Notes: generated by a model not told the origin, from the letters alone. A stretch of DNA of 64,000 bases from Bosea sp. Tri-49 (GCF_003952665.1 NZ_CP017946.1:2108001-2172000); one strand, 5' to 3'. Positions 8,936 through 17,506 are shown, counted from the first letter of the stretch. A program made the numbers and translations.

Positions 8936-9409
8936 CTATGCGCCGGTCTTCAGAATCCGCGCCTTGTCGCGATTCCAGTCGCGGGCCTTCTCGGTCTCGC
9001 GCTTGTCGTGCAGCTTCTTGCCCTTGCCAAGGCCGAGCTCGACCTTCGCCCGGCCCTTGTCGTTGAAATAGACCTTGAGCGGGATGACGGTGTAGCCCTC
9101 GCGCTGGATCGCGCCCATCAGCTTGTCGATCTGGCGGCGATGCAACAGGAGCTTCCGCGGCCGACGGACATCATGGTTGAAGCGGTTGGCTTCGAGATAT
9201 TCCGGGATATGGGCATTGAACAGGAAGAGCTCGGTGCCCATCGGCCCGGCGTAGCTCTCGCCGATCGTCGCCCGGCCGCCGCGCAGCGACTTGATCTCGG
9301 TGCCCTGCAGGGCGATGCCGGCTTCCAAGGTCTCGGTGATGGCATAGTTGTAGCGCGCCTTGCGGTTATCGGCCGCGAGCTTGTAGCGCTCTGGATCTGG
9401 CTTGCTCAT
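8936..9409 (-). CDS. smpB: SsrA-binding protein SmpB
   Basis: SmpB binds tmRNA and brings it to stalled ribosomes for trans-translation. The 157-residue length is normal. [27 protein letters not shown], split around residues 15-40, contains the conserved GTEIKSLR motif; SYAGP, AHIPEY and KLLLHRRQI follow, and the basic C-terminal tail ([16 protein letters not shown]) is the part that mimics the codon-anticodon helix. dapA lies upstream on the same strand, 52 bases away, a common order in alphaproteobacteria. Confidence 0.97.
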   Translation of the reverse strand: MSKPDPERYKLAADNRKARYNYAITETLEAGIALQGTEIKSLRGGRATIGESYAGPMGTELFLFNAHIPEYLEANRFNHDVRRPRKLLLHRRQIDKLMGAIQREGYTVIPLKVYFNDKGRAKVELGLGKGKKLHDKRETEKARDWNRDKARILKTGA

Positions 9410-9461
9410 CGAAACTCTCCGGCAACCGGCGATCGCGAGGCCGCGCCGCCGATCACCTCAC

Positions 9462-10355
9462 TTAAGCATTCAACAGGCCGGCGTGAACCATGGCGCTGCG
9501 GATGACATCGCCAGTCGCCGCCGTAACCGGCATCAGCGGCAGGCGGAGTTCTTCCTCGATCCGGCCGAGGCGCTTCAACCCGTGCTTGGCGCCGGCAAGG
9601 CCTGGCTCCTTGAAGATGGCGTCATGCAGCGGCACCAGCCGGTCCTGGATCTTCAGGGCTCCGGCGTAGTCGCCCTTGAGGGCGCAGGTCATCAGATCGG
9701 CGCAGAGCTTGGGCGCGACATTGGCGACGACCGAGATGCAGCCATGGCCGCCGGCAGCCATATAGGCCAGCGCCGTCATGTCCTCGCCCGAGAGCTGGAT
9801 GAAGTCGGGGCCGAGCACATGGCGCTGCTGCGAGACGCGGGCAAGGTTGGCGGTCGCGTCCTTCACCCCGGCGATGTTCTTCAGCTCATAGAGCCGCGCC
9901 ATGGTCTCGACCGACATGTCGACCACCGAGCGCGGCGGGATGTTGTAGATGATGATCGGGATGCCGATCGCATCGTTCACCGCCTTGAAGTGCTGGTACA
10001 TGCCCTCCTGGGTCGGCTTGTTGTAGTAGGGCGTGACCACGAGCACGGCCTGTGCGCCAGCCTTCTCGGCGTGCTTCGCAAGCGAGATCGCCTCGATGGT
10101 GTTGTTCGAGCCGGCGCCGGCAATCACCGGCACCCTGCCCTTGGCCTGGTCGAGCACGATCTCGGTGACGTGGCCGTGCTCCTCATGGCTGAGCGTCGGG
10201 CTCTCGCCGGTGGTGCCCACCGGAACCAGCGCGGTGGAACCGTTCTCGATCTGCCAGTCGACGAGGGCGCGCAGCGTCGCCTCGTCGATCTTGCCGCCCT
10301 TGAATGGCGTCACCAGCGCGGGCATCGAACCGGTGAGTGGCGCATGCTTGGTCAT
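9462..10355 (-). CDS. dapA: 4-hydroxy-tetrahydrodipicolinate synthase
   Basis: DapA joins pyruvate and aspartate semialdehyde, the first committed step of lysine and diaminopimelate synthesis. The 297-residue (beta/alpha)8 barrel has the [12 protein letters not shown] motif, the proton-relay tyrosine in YYNKPTQEG and the Schiff-base lysine in AGVKDAT. I chose the ATG giving [18 protein letters not shown] because this is the normal DapA N terminus; an upstream in-frame ATG at 10436 would add 27 arginine-rich residues. lysC, encoding the preceding enzyme of the pathway, lies at 40.4 kb. Confidence 0.96.
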   Translation of the reverse strand: MTKHAPLTGSMPALVTPFKGGKIDEATLRALVDWQIENGSTALVPVGTTGESPTLSHEEHGHVTEIVLDQAKGRVPVIAGAGSNNTIEAISLAKHAEKAGAQAVLVVTPYYNKPTQEGMYQHFKAVNDAIGIPIIIYNIPPRSVVDMSVETMARLYELKNIAGVKDATANLARVSQQRHVLGPDFIQLSGEDMTALAYMAAGGHGCISVVANVAPKLCADLMTCALKGDYAGALKIQDRLVPLHDAIFKEPGLAGAKHGLKRLGRIEEELRLPLMPVTAATGDVIRSAMVHAGLLNA

Positions 10356-10519
10356 GGACGGTCCTGAAAACGACAAAGTTCGGCGTGAAACGGGCGACAG
10401 ACATAGCCTTTCAGCTGCAGTCCGCAAAGCCGGCAACCCATCAAAAATCGTGGCGGCATGGTTAGGACTTCATAAAGCTCCATCCCGGAGCATGGCCTAC
10501 TGCTACGATCCGGCTTGCC

Positions 10520-10570
10520 GGAGCATGTTCCGCAAAAGTGGAATCCACTTTTGCGATCAGAACATGCTCC
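10520..10570. repeat. Dispersed double-palindrome repeat, copy 2 (best conserved)
   Basis: The outer arms GGAGCATGTTC and GAACATGCTCC are perfect 11-base inverted repeats. The inner arms CGCAAAAGTGGA and TCCACTTTTGCG are perfect 12-base arms around one base. It lies in the 290-base divergent gap between dapA and the transglycosylase gene and matches copies at 4357-4393 and 17151-17200. Confidence 0.75.
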
Positions 10571-10583
10571 AACTTGTACAGTT

Positions 10584-10629
10584 GCGCGATTTCTTTCGTT
10601 CGACCGTCCCGGTCGAACGGAAAGCGCGC
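10584..10629 (+). promoter_or_regulatory. Hairpin in the leader of the lytic transglycosylase gene
   Basis: The stem is GCGCG/CGCGC, CTTTC/GAAAG and GTTCGACCG/CGGTCGAAC, with a four-base bulge on the left, one bulged G on the right and a TCC loop. It ends 16 bases before the start codon, just ahead of the GGGGGG ribosome site. It could be a leader structure or part of the adjoining repeat. Confidence 0.4.
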
Positions 10630-10645
10630 TAGGGGGGCCCCCTTG

Positions 10646-12763
10646 ATGGCGCTATCGCCGGGCCGACGGTTCTTTGGAACCGGCCTGACGCTCATTCTGG
10701 TGGCTGTCGGACCCTGCTCAGCGGGCCCTGACGGCTCGCATCCGTTGCAGGAAGAGCGCCTGGCCAGCGTCAATGCGAGTGTCGATGTCGGCGTGACCGC
10801 ATCGCTCGCGCCACAGACCGAGCCGCCCGCATCGCCTGTGCCACCGGCCGCGATCGCCCGGCCGGAGGAGCGCATCGATCTCGAACCGCTAAGGAAAGTG
10901 GTCGCGGCCTATCGCGCCGGCAAGCTGGAGGATGGCGACGCCATCGCCCGGCGCATCGACGACAAGGCCGTGCGCGGCATGTTGGAATGGGTGGCGCTGC
11001 GCAGCCTGTCCAATGTCGTGAGCTTCGAGCGCATCGCCGAATTCCTCGACGCCTTCCCGAACTATCCCGGCACGACGCCGTTCCGCCGGCGGGCCGAAGC
11101 AGCGCTGGTCACCGACCGGCGCAGCTCCGAGACCGTGCGCGCCTTCTTTCATGGCCGCGAGCCGATCAGCCCGGCCGGACGCATCGCGCTTGCCCGTGCG
11201 CTGGCTGCCGAGGGCCGCCAGGACGAGGCGCTGGCGCTTGCCCGCCGGACCTGGCTCAAGGATCATCTCGGCGCCGGGCTCGAGAAGATCGTCCTCGACA
11301 ATTTCGGCGACAAGCTCACCACCGCCGATCATCGCCTGCGCACCGAGCGCTATCTCTTCGCCGGAAAGAGCGAGGAGGCGTTGCGCAATGCCGCCCGCGT
11401 CTCGCAGGACTATGTCGCGCTGGCCAAGGTCCGGCTCGCCAGCGCGAAGGCCAAGGGCCCAATCGCGCAGAAGCAGATCGACGCCGTGCCGGCGCCCTTA
11501 AAGAAGGACATCTCTTTCGCTTTCCTGCAGGCACAGCAGGCGCGCCGCTCCGGCAAGCCGGCCGATGCCGCCAAGGCGATCGCCGAGGTGCCGCGCGACC
11601 CCGCTTTGCTCGGCGACGGCGATGGCTGGTGGGAAGAGCGCCGGCTGATCGCCCGCAAGCTGCTCGACGAGGGCGACGCCAAGGGCGCCTATGCGGTCGC
11701 CTCCGGCCATGGCGCCGAGGACACCGCCGAGCGCATCGACGCCGAATGGCATGCCGGCTGGATCGCCCTGCGCTTCGAAAAGGACGCCGAGCGGGCGGCA
11801 AAGCATTTCGCCGAGGCCGCCAAGGTCGCGGAGACGCCGATCTCGGTGGCGCGCGCCACCTATTGGCAGGGCCGCGCCGCCGACGCGCTCAACAAGACGG
11901 AGGAGGCGAAGGCCTTCTATGCCCGGGCTGCCGAGCACCCAATCGCCTATTACGGCCAGCTCGCCCGCGCCCGGCTCGGCCTCACCGAACTGCCAGTCCG
12001 GCGCACCATGGCGGCGCCGCTGGCGCATCTGCCCGGCTTCAAGGCAGCCAAGCTGCTCTATGCGATCGAGGCGCCCGATCTCGCCGGCCAGTTGCTGATC
12101 GACCTGTCGCAGCGCCTGCACGATACCGCTGCACTGGAAGCCATCGCCGACATCGCCCGCCAGCGCGGCGACGCCAAGACCCTGCTCACCATCGGCAAGA
12201 TCGCTCTGCAGCGTGGGTTCCCGCTCGACGAGGCCGCCTTCCCAACCTTCGGCGTGCCGGACTTCCCGTCGGTGGGCGATCCGATGGAGCGCGCCATCGT
12301 CCACGCCATCGCCCGGCAGGAAAGCGCCTTCGACCCGGCCGCGGTCTCGCATGCAGGCGCACTCGGGCTGATGCAGATGATGCCGGCGACGGCGCGCGAG
12401 ACGGCGCGACGGGCGCAGTTTCCCTTCGAGCTCGACCGGCTGACCAAGGACCCGCTCTATTCGGCGAAGATGGGCGCGGCCCATCTCAACGACCTGCTCG
12501 GCGACTGGCGCGGTTCCTATATCCTGACCTTCGCCGCCTATAATGCCGGCTCGGGCAATGTGAAGAAGTGGATCACCGCCTATGGCGACCCGCGTTCGAA
12601 CGAAGTCGACGCGGTCGACTGGGTCGAGCGCATCTCCTTCACCGAGACGCGCAATTATGTGCAGCGGGTGATGGAGAACCTGCAGGTCTACCGCCAGCGC
12701 CTCAACCAGCGCACCGCCTACATGATCGACTACGATCTGAAGCGCGGCGGCAAGCGCGACTGA
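10646..12763 (+). CDS. slt: Soluble lytic murein transglycosylase, SLT family
   Basis: A 705-residue periplasmic enzyme that cleaves the MurNAc-GlcNAc bond of peptidoglycan, forming 1,6-anhydro ends. A signal sequence (FFGTGLTLILVAVGPCSAG) is followed by a long superhelical TPR-like region typical of Slt70. The C-terminal SLT domain at about 550-690 has the catalytic glutamate in AIARQESAFDP, then GALGLMQMMPATA and AYNAGSGNV. I chose the ATG behind a G6 run. Synteny with dapA and smpB matches related genomes. Confidence 0.93.
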   Translation: MALSPGRRFFGTGLTLILVAVGPCSAGPDGSHPLQEERLASVNASVDVGVTASLAPQTEPPASPVPPAAIARPEERIDLEPLRKVVAAYRAGKLEDGDAIARRIDDKAVRGMLEWVALRSLSNVVSFERIAEFLDAFPNYPGTTPFRRRAEAALVTDRRSSETVRAFFHGREPISPAGRIALARALAAEGRQDEALALARRTWLKDHLGAGLEKIVLDNFGDKLTTADHRLRTERYLFAGKSEEALRNAARVSQDYVALAKVRLASAKAKGPIAQKQIDAVPAPLKKDISFAFLQAQQARRSGKPADAAKAIAEVPRDPALLGDGDGWWEERRLIARKLLDEGDAKGAYAVASGHGAEDTAERIDAEWHAGWIALRFEKDAERAAKHFAEAAKVAETPISVARATYWQGRAADALNKTEEAKAFYARAAEHPIAYYGQLARARLGLTELPVRRTMAAPLAHLPGFKAAKLLYAIEAPDLAGQLLIDLSQRLHDTAALEAIADIARQRGDAKTLLTIGKIALQRGFPLDEAAFPTFGVPDFPSVGDPMERAIVHAIARQESAFDPAAVSHAGALGLMQMMPATARETARRAQFPFELDRLTKDPLYSAKMGAAHLNDLLGDWRGSYILTFAAYNAGSGNVKKWITAYGDPRSNEVDAVDWVERISFTETRNYVQRVMENLQVYRQRLNQRTAYMIDYDLKRGGKRD

Positions 12764-12785
12764 GCGCCGGCCCGCTGCGCTGCTT

Positions 12786-13694
12786 CTATTCCGCGATCAG
12801 CCTGGCATGCGCGCGTACCGGGAAGGTGCCCATGCCCTTGATTTTCGGCGGAACGGCGGAGAAGCGGAAGCCGGAAGCAGGCAGCTGCGAGAGCCCGGTC
12901 AGATGCTCCACGATCGGGATATCGGCGCCGAGCAGGACGGAGTGGACCGGCCGCGTCCCGCCGCGGGTGTCGTCGATGTTGAGCGAATCGATCCCGACGA
13001 GCACGGCGCCCTGGTCCCGCAGATAGAGGGCCGCCTTCTCGGTCAGGAAGGGATGCCCTTCGAAATAGGCGTCCGTGCCCCAGTGCCGATCCCAACCGGT
13101 GTGCACGAGCACGGCATGGCCGCTGCAAGCGGCTGGGACGAAATGGTGCCAGTCGATCGCCCGTTCCGCCGCGCCTTCGACCCGGATCACAACGGCGGGC
13201 AGGTCCGCGACGCGCCGCAGCTGCAACCCTGCCAGATCGTGGCCGGTGGCATAGCGATGGAAGGGCATGTCGATATAGGTGCCGGTATTGGCGACCATGT
13301 CGATGCGGCCGATCTGGAACTCGGTGCCCTCCGCATAGATCTCGCGCGACTTGATCCGGGAAAGATGATCGCAGATCAGCGGCGCGGGCAGGCCCTTATA
13401 GGTGATCATCCCCGATTCGATCGTATGGCTGAGGTCGACGAAAAGGCCGTCGAGGCCTTGCACCACCGCATCCTGCGACTGCGACGCCCGCTTGTGGCGC
13501 TCCTCGATGATCAACTTGTTGAGGATGCGGATCTCGCCGACCATTAGCAGGCGCAGGTCCCGAATGATGTAAGCGGCGAGCTCGTCGTCGGCGATGTCGT
13601 CGCCGTCGATGTCGAGACGAAAATCCTGCCCCTGGATGCCTCCGCCATTGGAGAAGACCACCTCGAAATCGAAGCAGACCCGCTTGTCCGTCAT
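12786..13694 (-). CDS. Cyclase-family (kynurenine formamidase-like) hydrolase with an extra N-terminal domain
   Basis: The C-terminal ~225 residues belong to the cyclase family (COG1878, PF04199), metal-dependent amidohydrolases including bacterial kynurenine formamidase: VDLSHTIESGM, the metal motif region NTGTYIDMPFHRY, and VLVGIDSLNIDD. In the metal motif the usual first His-x-Gly-Thr-His is NTGTY, so metal binding may differ. The first ~75 residues (FEVVFSNGGGIQGQDFRLDID and an acidic helix) are an additional domain of unknown function. The start chosen gives MTDKRVCFDF; an upstream in-frame ATG adds 15 residues. It is convergent with slt. Confidence 0.8.
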   Translation of the reverse strand: MTDKRVCFDFEVVFSNGGGIQGQDFRLDIDGDDIADDELAAYIIRDLRLLMVGEIRILNKLIIEERHKRASQSQDAVVQGLDGLFVDLSHTIESGMITYKGLPAPLICDHLSRIKSREIYAEGTEFQIGRIDMVANTGTYIDMPFHRYATGHDLAGLQLRRVADLPAVVIRVEGAAERAIDWHHFVPAACSGHAVLVHTGWDRHWGTDAYFEGHPFLTEKAALYLRDQGAVLVGIDSLNIDDTRGGTRPVHSVLLGADIPIVEHLTGLSQLPASGFRFSAVPPKIKGMGTFPVRAHARLIAE

Positions 13695-13885
13695 GTCGCC
13701 GCTCGCCACTGATCGTGATGCATAGCCAACCCAGCACATGCCGTAGGGGCATTGTCCATGCGAGCTCCTGCAAGGCTCGCTATGCAGGCTGGCATAGTCA
13801 CGGGGCTAGCCTCGCGGCGGCTTTCGTGTCGGTCGCGGCCATGGTTAGGTGCGCAGTGCCCGCCTTTGCCCCCCTGAGTCCCCGC

Positions 13886-14773
13886 ATGAATTCCGATACC
13901 GGCTTCCGCTCCCTGTTCATCAGCGCCCGCGACGGGCTGAAGCTGCATGTTCGCGAATACGGGCCGCAAGCCGCTTGCCTGCTGCCGATCGTCTGCCTCG
14001 CCGGACTGGCGCGGACCTCGGCCGACTTCCACGAGCTCGCCGTCGCACTCTCGGAGGACGGGCCGAGGCGCGTGCTGGCGCTCGATTATCGCGGCCGCGG
14101 CCGTTCCGACTACGCCAAGGACTGGCACGACTACGACATCCGCGTCGAGCTCGACGATCTCATGCAGATGCTCGCCGCCACCGGCGTCGAGGAGGCCGTC
14201 TTCGTCGGCACCTCGCGCGGCGGGCTTTTGACCATGGCGCTGGGGGCCGCGCGACCCGCGGCGATCCGCGGCGTGGTGCTGAACGATGTCGGGCCGGTGA
14301 TCGACGCGCGCGGGCTCCTGCGCATCCGCGGCTATGTCGGCAAGCTGCCGACACCGCGCAGCTTTGCCGAGGGCGCCGAGATCCTGAAGCGGCTATCGGA
14401 CCAGCAATTCCCGCTCTTCGGCGAGGTCGAATGGGAGATCATGGCGCGCCGGACCTGGACCGAGCGCAACGGCGCGCTCTTGCCGGATTACGATCCACGC
14501 CTGCTCAAGACGCTGGAAGAGCTCGACCTGGAAGCGCCGCTGCCCGAGCTCTGGCCCTATTTCGCGGCGCTGAACCATGTCCCAGTGCTGGCCATCCGCG
14601 GCGAGAATTCCGACCTGCTGGCGGAGAAGACATTGGCGGAGATGGGGCAGCGCCATCCACGCTGCGAGACCTTCACCGCGCCGGGCCAGGGCCATGCGCC
14701 CCTGCTCGGCAGCAAGGACATGGTCCGCCGCATCGGCAGGCTGATCGCGAAGGCTGAGAAGCAGGCGGCCTGA
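13886..14773 (+). CDS. Alpha/beta-fold hydrolase
   Basis: A 295-residue single-domain hydrolase. The catalytic triad is visible: the nucleophile serine in VGTSRGG, an aspartate in RGENSDLL and the histidine in GQGHAPLL. CLAGLARTSADF follows the oxyanion-hole position and LDYRGRGRSDY is the typical second motif of the epoxide hydrolase/lactonase-like group. The substrate is unknown. I chose the start MNSDTGFRSLF; in-frame starts further upstream (such as 13841) add unconserved residues. It is divergent from the cyclase-family gene. Confidence 0.85.
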   Translation: MNSDTGFRSLFISARDGLKLHVREYGPQAACLLPIVCLAGLARTSADFHELAVALSEDGPRRVLALDYRGRGRSDYAKDWHDYDIRVELDDLMQMLAATGVEEAVFVGTSRGGLLTMALGAARPAAIRGVVLNDVGPVIDARGLLRIRGYVGKLPTPRSFAEGAEILKRLSDQQFPLFGEVEWEIMARRTWTERNGALLPDYDPRLLKTLEELDLEAPLPELWPYFAALNHVPVLAIRGENSDLLAEKTLAEMGQRHPRCETFTAPGQGHAPLLGSKDMVRRIGRLIAKAEKQAA

Positions 14774-14786
14774 GCAGGCGCGCTCC

Positions 14787-15350
14787 CTATCGCTGCCTTG
14801 CCTGCAGCGGCAGGGCGTCGAACAGAGACGGCTCGGCGCTGGTGCGCGCCTTTTCGATCGTCAGGATCTTCAGCTTGGTCTCGACGCCGCCATCGGCCGA
14901 GAAGCCGCCGGTCTTGCCGCCCGCGGCGAGCACGCGATGGCACGGCACGATGATCGGGATCGGGTTCTGGCCAAGCGCCACGCCAACGGCGCGCGCCGCG
15001 CCGGGTTCACCGATGCGCGCCGCGACCTCGCCATAGGTCAGCGTCTCGCCGGGCGGGATCGCCAAGGCGACGGCGTAGACGCGGCGGTTGAACTCGGGCG
15101 TTGCCGAAAGATCGATCGGCAGATGCGCGAGATCGCGCCGTTCGCCGGCGAGCAGGGCGACGACGTCGTCGATCGCCTGCTGCACGAAAGGCGGAGGCAC
15201 GGCCTCGACCGCCTCGGGAAAGCGCTTCGCAAGGCGCCGCCGGGCCGCGTCCTCGTCTCGTTCGGGCAACTGCGCCGCGATGATGCGCTCGTCCTGCCAG
15301 ACCAGAGCGCAGGAACCGATCGCGGTGGTGAAGAGACAGATGTTCTGCAT
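14787..15350 (-). CDS. ogt: Methylated-DNA--[protein]-cysteine S-methyltransferase
   Basis: A suicide DNA-repair enzyme that moves the alkyl group from O6-alkylguanine to its own cysteine. The 187-residue protein has an N-terminal RNase H-like domain and the C-terminal winged helix: the arginine-finger region RAVGVALGQNPIPIIVPCHRV contains the active-site Cys in PCHR, shown here split as RAVGVALGQ, NPIP and IIVPCHRVL. The C terminus continues about 25 residues beyond the usual end. It is convergent with the alpha/beta hydrolase, with 13 bases between stops. Confidence 0.93.
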   Translation of the reverse strand: MQNICLFTTAIGSCALVWQDERIIAAQLPERDEDAARRRLAKRFPEAVEAVPPPFVQQAIDDVVALLAGERRDLAHLPIDLSATPEFNRRVYAVALAIPPGETLTYGEVAARIGEPGAARAVGVALGQNPIPIIVPCHRVLAAGGKTGGFSADGGVETKLKILTIEKARTSAEPSLFDALPLQARQR

Positions 15351-15462
15351 GGGTCGGAGGCTAGCGCAGATGCGAGCTCCAGGGCACCCGTTTCCTGCCA
15401 GCTATTGGCACCAGTCGCCCCCAACGAAGCTGCGCCGGGGTGACCGGCTCGATTGAGTCAGC

Positions 15463-16419
15463 TCAAGCCCAGAGCCGTTCCTTCTCCAGTCCCTTATAGA
15501 GATCCGCCACCTGCTCGGCATAGCCGTTGAACAGCAGGGTCGGCTTGCGGTCGCGCGAGCCCAGCACCTGCTCGCTCGCCTGGCTCCAGCGCGGATGCGA
15601 GACTTCCGGGTTCACATTGGCCCAGAAGCCGTATTCGGAGGCCTGCAGCCCTTCCCAGAAGGTTTTCGGCCGCTCGGCGACGAAGCTGATCTTGCTGATC
15701 GATTTGACCGATTTGAAGCCATACTTCCACGGCGTGATCAGCCGCAGCGGCGCGCCGTGCTGTGTTGGGAGCGGCTTGCCGTAGATGCCGGTCACCATCA
15801 GCGTCATGTCGTTGGTCGCCTCGGCGATCGTCAGCCCCTCGGTATAGGGCCAGGGATACCAGCGCTGCGACTGGCCCGGCGCGACCCGCGGGTTCATGAA
15901 GGTCTGCATCTGGACGTATTTCGCCCCCGAGAGAGGCTTGGCCAGCGCGACCAGGCTCTTCAGCGTGAAGCCCGTCCACGGCACCGCCATCGACCAGGCC
16001 TCGACGCAGCGGAAGCGATAAAGCCGCTCCTCCAGCGTGACCTTCCGGATGAGGTCGTCGATGCCGATCTCAAACGGCTTCTCGACCAGCCCGTCGATCG
16101 CGATCGTCCAGGGCCGCGTGACCAGCCGCTTCGATGCGGCGGCCACTTCCTTCGAGGTGCCGAATTCGTAGAAATTATTGTAGTTCGCCGCCAGCTCCTC
16201 GTCGGTCACCGGGCGGTCGAGCGTGTAGGCCGCGTTGCGCTTGGCCGGGTAGAGGTCAAGCGTCGGATCGGCCCCTTGCGCCATCGCGGCTTGTGGCAGC
16301 GCAGCGCCGGCTATCAGGCCGACACCGCCGGCGAGCCATTGCCGCCTGTTCAGGAAGACGGCCTCGGATGTCGCCTGGCTCTCGGGAATTTCCCAGCCGG
16401 CGCGGCGCTTGATCAGCAT
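15463..16419 (-). CDS. msrP: Protein-methionine-sulfoxide reductase catalytic subunit MsrP
   Basis: MsrP is a periplasmic molybdopterin enzyme that reduces methionine sulfoxide in envelope proteins. The product of 318 residues has a twin-arginine signal (NRRQWLAGGVGLIAGAAL), the sulfite-oxidase fold and the cofactor-binding cysteine in YRFRCVEAWSM. The motifs NNFYEFGT and LRLITPWKYGFK are characteristic of YedY/MsrP. I chose the ATG giving MLIKRRAGW, with GGAG ten bases upstream; an ATG nine bases earlier also exists. No msrQ haem-subunit gene is adjacent. A perfect 24-base palindrome overlaps the ribosome site. Confidence 0.94.
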   Translation of the reverse strand: MLIKRRAGWEIPESQATSEAVFLNRRQWLAGGVGLIAGAALPQAAMAQGADPTLDLYPAKRNAAYTLDRPVTDEELAANYNNFYEFGTSKEVAAASKRLVTRPWTIAIDGLVEKPFEIGIDDLIRKVTLEERLYRFRCVEAWSMAVPWTGFTLKSLVALAKPLSGAKYVQMQTFMNPRVAPGQSQRWYPWPYTEGLTIAEATNDMTLMVTGIYGKPLPTQHGAPLRLITPWKYGFKSVKSISKISFVAERPKTFWEGLQASEYGFWANVNPEVSHPRWSQASEQVLGSRDRKPTLLFNGYAEQVADLYKGLEKERLWA

Positions 16420-16425
16420 GACGGA

Positions 16426-16449
16426 CATACTCCGTTGCAACGGAGTATG
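16426..16449. promoter_or_regulatory. Perfect 24-base palindrome over the msrP ribosome-binding site
   Basis: The left arm CATACTCCGTTG and the right arm CAACGGAGTATG are perfectly complementary with no spacer. The GGAG of the msrP ribosome site lies inside it. Uninterrupted symmetry of this length is typical of an operator for a dimeric repressor such as a TetR-family protein; no such regulator gene is nearby. Confidence 0.6.
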
Positions 16450-16533
16450 TTTAGTCGATTTGGCACCTGCCCACCAAGTCACGAGGGGGAGAGCAGCTCT
16501 CTCCTCGCTTGGAAATCACAGCAGACTGGCCAT

Positions 16534-17076
16534 TCAAGCCGGCAGATCGGCGAAGCGCTTGGCATATTCCGCCTCGAGCGCTGCGATCTTCGACCAGAAG
16601 CCACGCGGTGGATCCCCGGCGAGCTTGTCTTCGAGGATGCCGAGATGGGCGTGCCAGCCGCCGGAGACATCGGTCATCTCCGCCTTGCCGGCGAGCTTGC
16701 GATGGGTCAGCACCAGCCTGACCTTGTCGCCTTCGGGCGTGAGTTCGAAGGTCACCTCCGAGCTGGCCTCGCCCTCGCCCGGCCAGGTCATCGCCAGCGC
16801 AGTCATCGGCTCGTAGCGCGTCACGGTTCCCTTGGAGGGCCAGCCATTGTCGTTCATCTCGCGATAGCGCTCCGGCGGCCGCTCGCTGGTGATCTGCGAA
16901 TGCTTGAACAGGAGATCGACCGTGCCGCCGACGCGTGGCTCGAGTTGGCCCGAAGCCAGCCAGGTGCCGCGCTTGTCGGAGTCGGTGAGATAGGACCAGA
17001 CCCGTTCGACCGGGCCAGGCAAAAGGCGTTCGAAGCGGACAGCACCGCTCTCCAGGACCACGCCATACTCGTTCAT
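16534..17076 (-). CDS. SRPBCC (AHSA1-like) domain protein
   Basis: A 180-residue START-like hydrophobic-pocket protein: RFERLLPGPVERVWSYLTD at the N terminus, LASGQLEPRVGG in the middle and LTHRKLAGKAEMTDVSGGWHAHL near the end, the signature of the AHSA1/DUF family. These proteins bind small hydrophobic molecules; the ligand is unknown. The start follows GAGGAG. The ArsR gene lies upstream on the same strand, a pairing that is very common, and the regulator usually controls both genes. Confidence 0.88.
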   Translation of the reverse strand: MNEYGVVLESGAVRFERLLPGPVERVWSYLTDSDKRGTWLASGQLEPRVGGTVDLLFKHSQITSERPPERYREMNDNGWPSKGTVTRYEPMTALAMTWPGEGEASSEVTFELTPEGDKVRLVLTHRKLAGKAEMTDVSGGWHAHLGILEDKLAGDPPRGFWSKIAALEAEYAKRFADLPA

Positions 17077-17090
17077 GACTGCTCTCCTCA

Positions 17091-17136
17091 GATCACGCCG
17101 CATTTGGTGGTCCCACCAAATGCGGAGAACGTGATC
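17091..17136. promoter_or_regulatory. Strong hairpin between arsR-type regulator and SRPBCC gene
   Basis: The arms CCGCATTTGGTGG and CCACCAAATGCGG pair perfectly over a two-base centre. Outer arms GATCACG and CGTGATC extend the stem after an AGAA bulge. It lies 15-60 bases upstream of the SRPBCC start within the putative two-gene operon, so it may lower or adjust expression of the second gene. Confidence 0.5.
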
Positions 17137-17150
17137 GATTCCAAAAGTTT

Positions 17151-17200
17151 AGAACATGCTTCAAGCGAAAACCGGTTCCCACTTTTCGCTGCATGCTCTA
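17151..17200. repeat. Dispersed palindromic repeat, copy 3
   Basis: AGAACATGCTTCA, AGCGAAAA, TTTTCGCT and GCATGCTCTA form a divergent copy of the element at 4357-4393 and 10520-10570. Its right end contains the stop codon of the ArsR-type regulator. Confidence 0.65.
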
Positions 17201-17506
17201 TGCGTCTTCGGGCTTCGCCAGTTCTCGTTCCAGGCGGTCGAGCCCGGCATTCCAGAAGCCGCGCACCTGCTTGACCCAATCCTCGAAGGCATCGAGGCCC
17301 TCGGGATCGAGCCGGTAGATCCGCCGCTGGCCACTGACCTCGACGCTCACCAGTCCCGCCTCCTTCAACACCTTGAGATGCTGCGAGATCGCCGGCGCGC
17401 TCATGCCGAACTGGGCCGTGATCTCGCCCGCCGCCATGGCGCGCTGGCCCAGCATCTCGACGATGTGGCGGCGGGTCGGGTCGGCAAGGGCGGTGAAGCG
17501 ATCCAT
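17198..17506 (-). CDS. ArsR-family winged-helix transcriptional regulator
   Basis: A 102-residue dimeric repressor of the type paired with SRPBCC proteins. It starts MDRFTALADPTRRHIVEML, has the recognition helix region MSAPAISQHLKVLKEAGLV and the wing SGQRRIYRLDPEGL. No metal-binding ELCVCDL-like motif is present, so it is unlikely to sense metals. The AT-rich upstream region carries a good promoter whose predicted start site is at or next to the ATG, and there is no ribosome site, so the mRNA may be leaderless. Confidence 0.92.
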   Translation of the reverse strand: MDRFTALADPTRRHIVEMLGQRAMAAGEITAQFGMSAPAISQHLKVLKEAGLVSVEVSGQRRIYRLDPEGLDAFEDWVKQVRGFWNAGLDRLERELAKPEDA

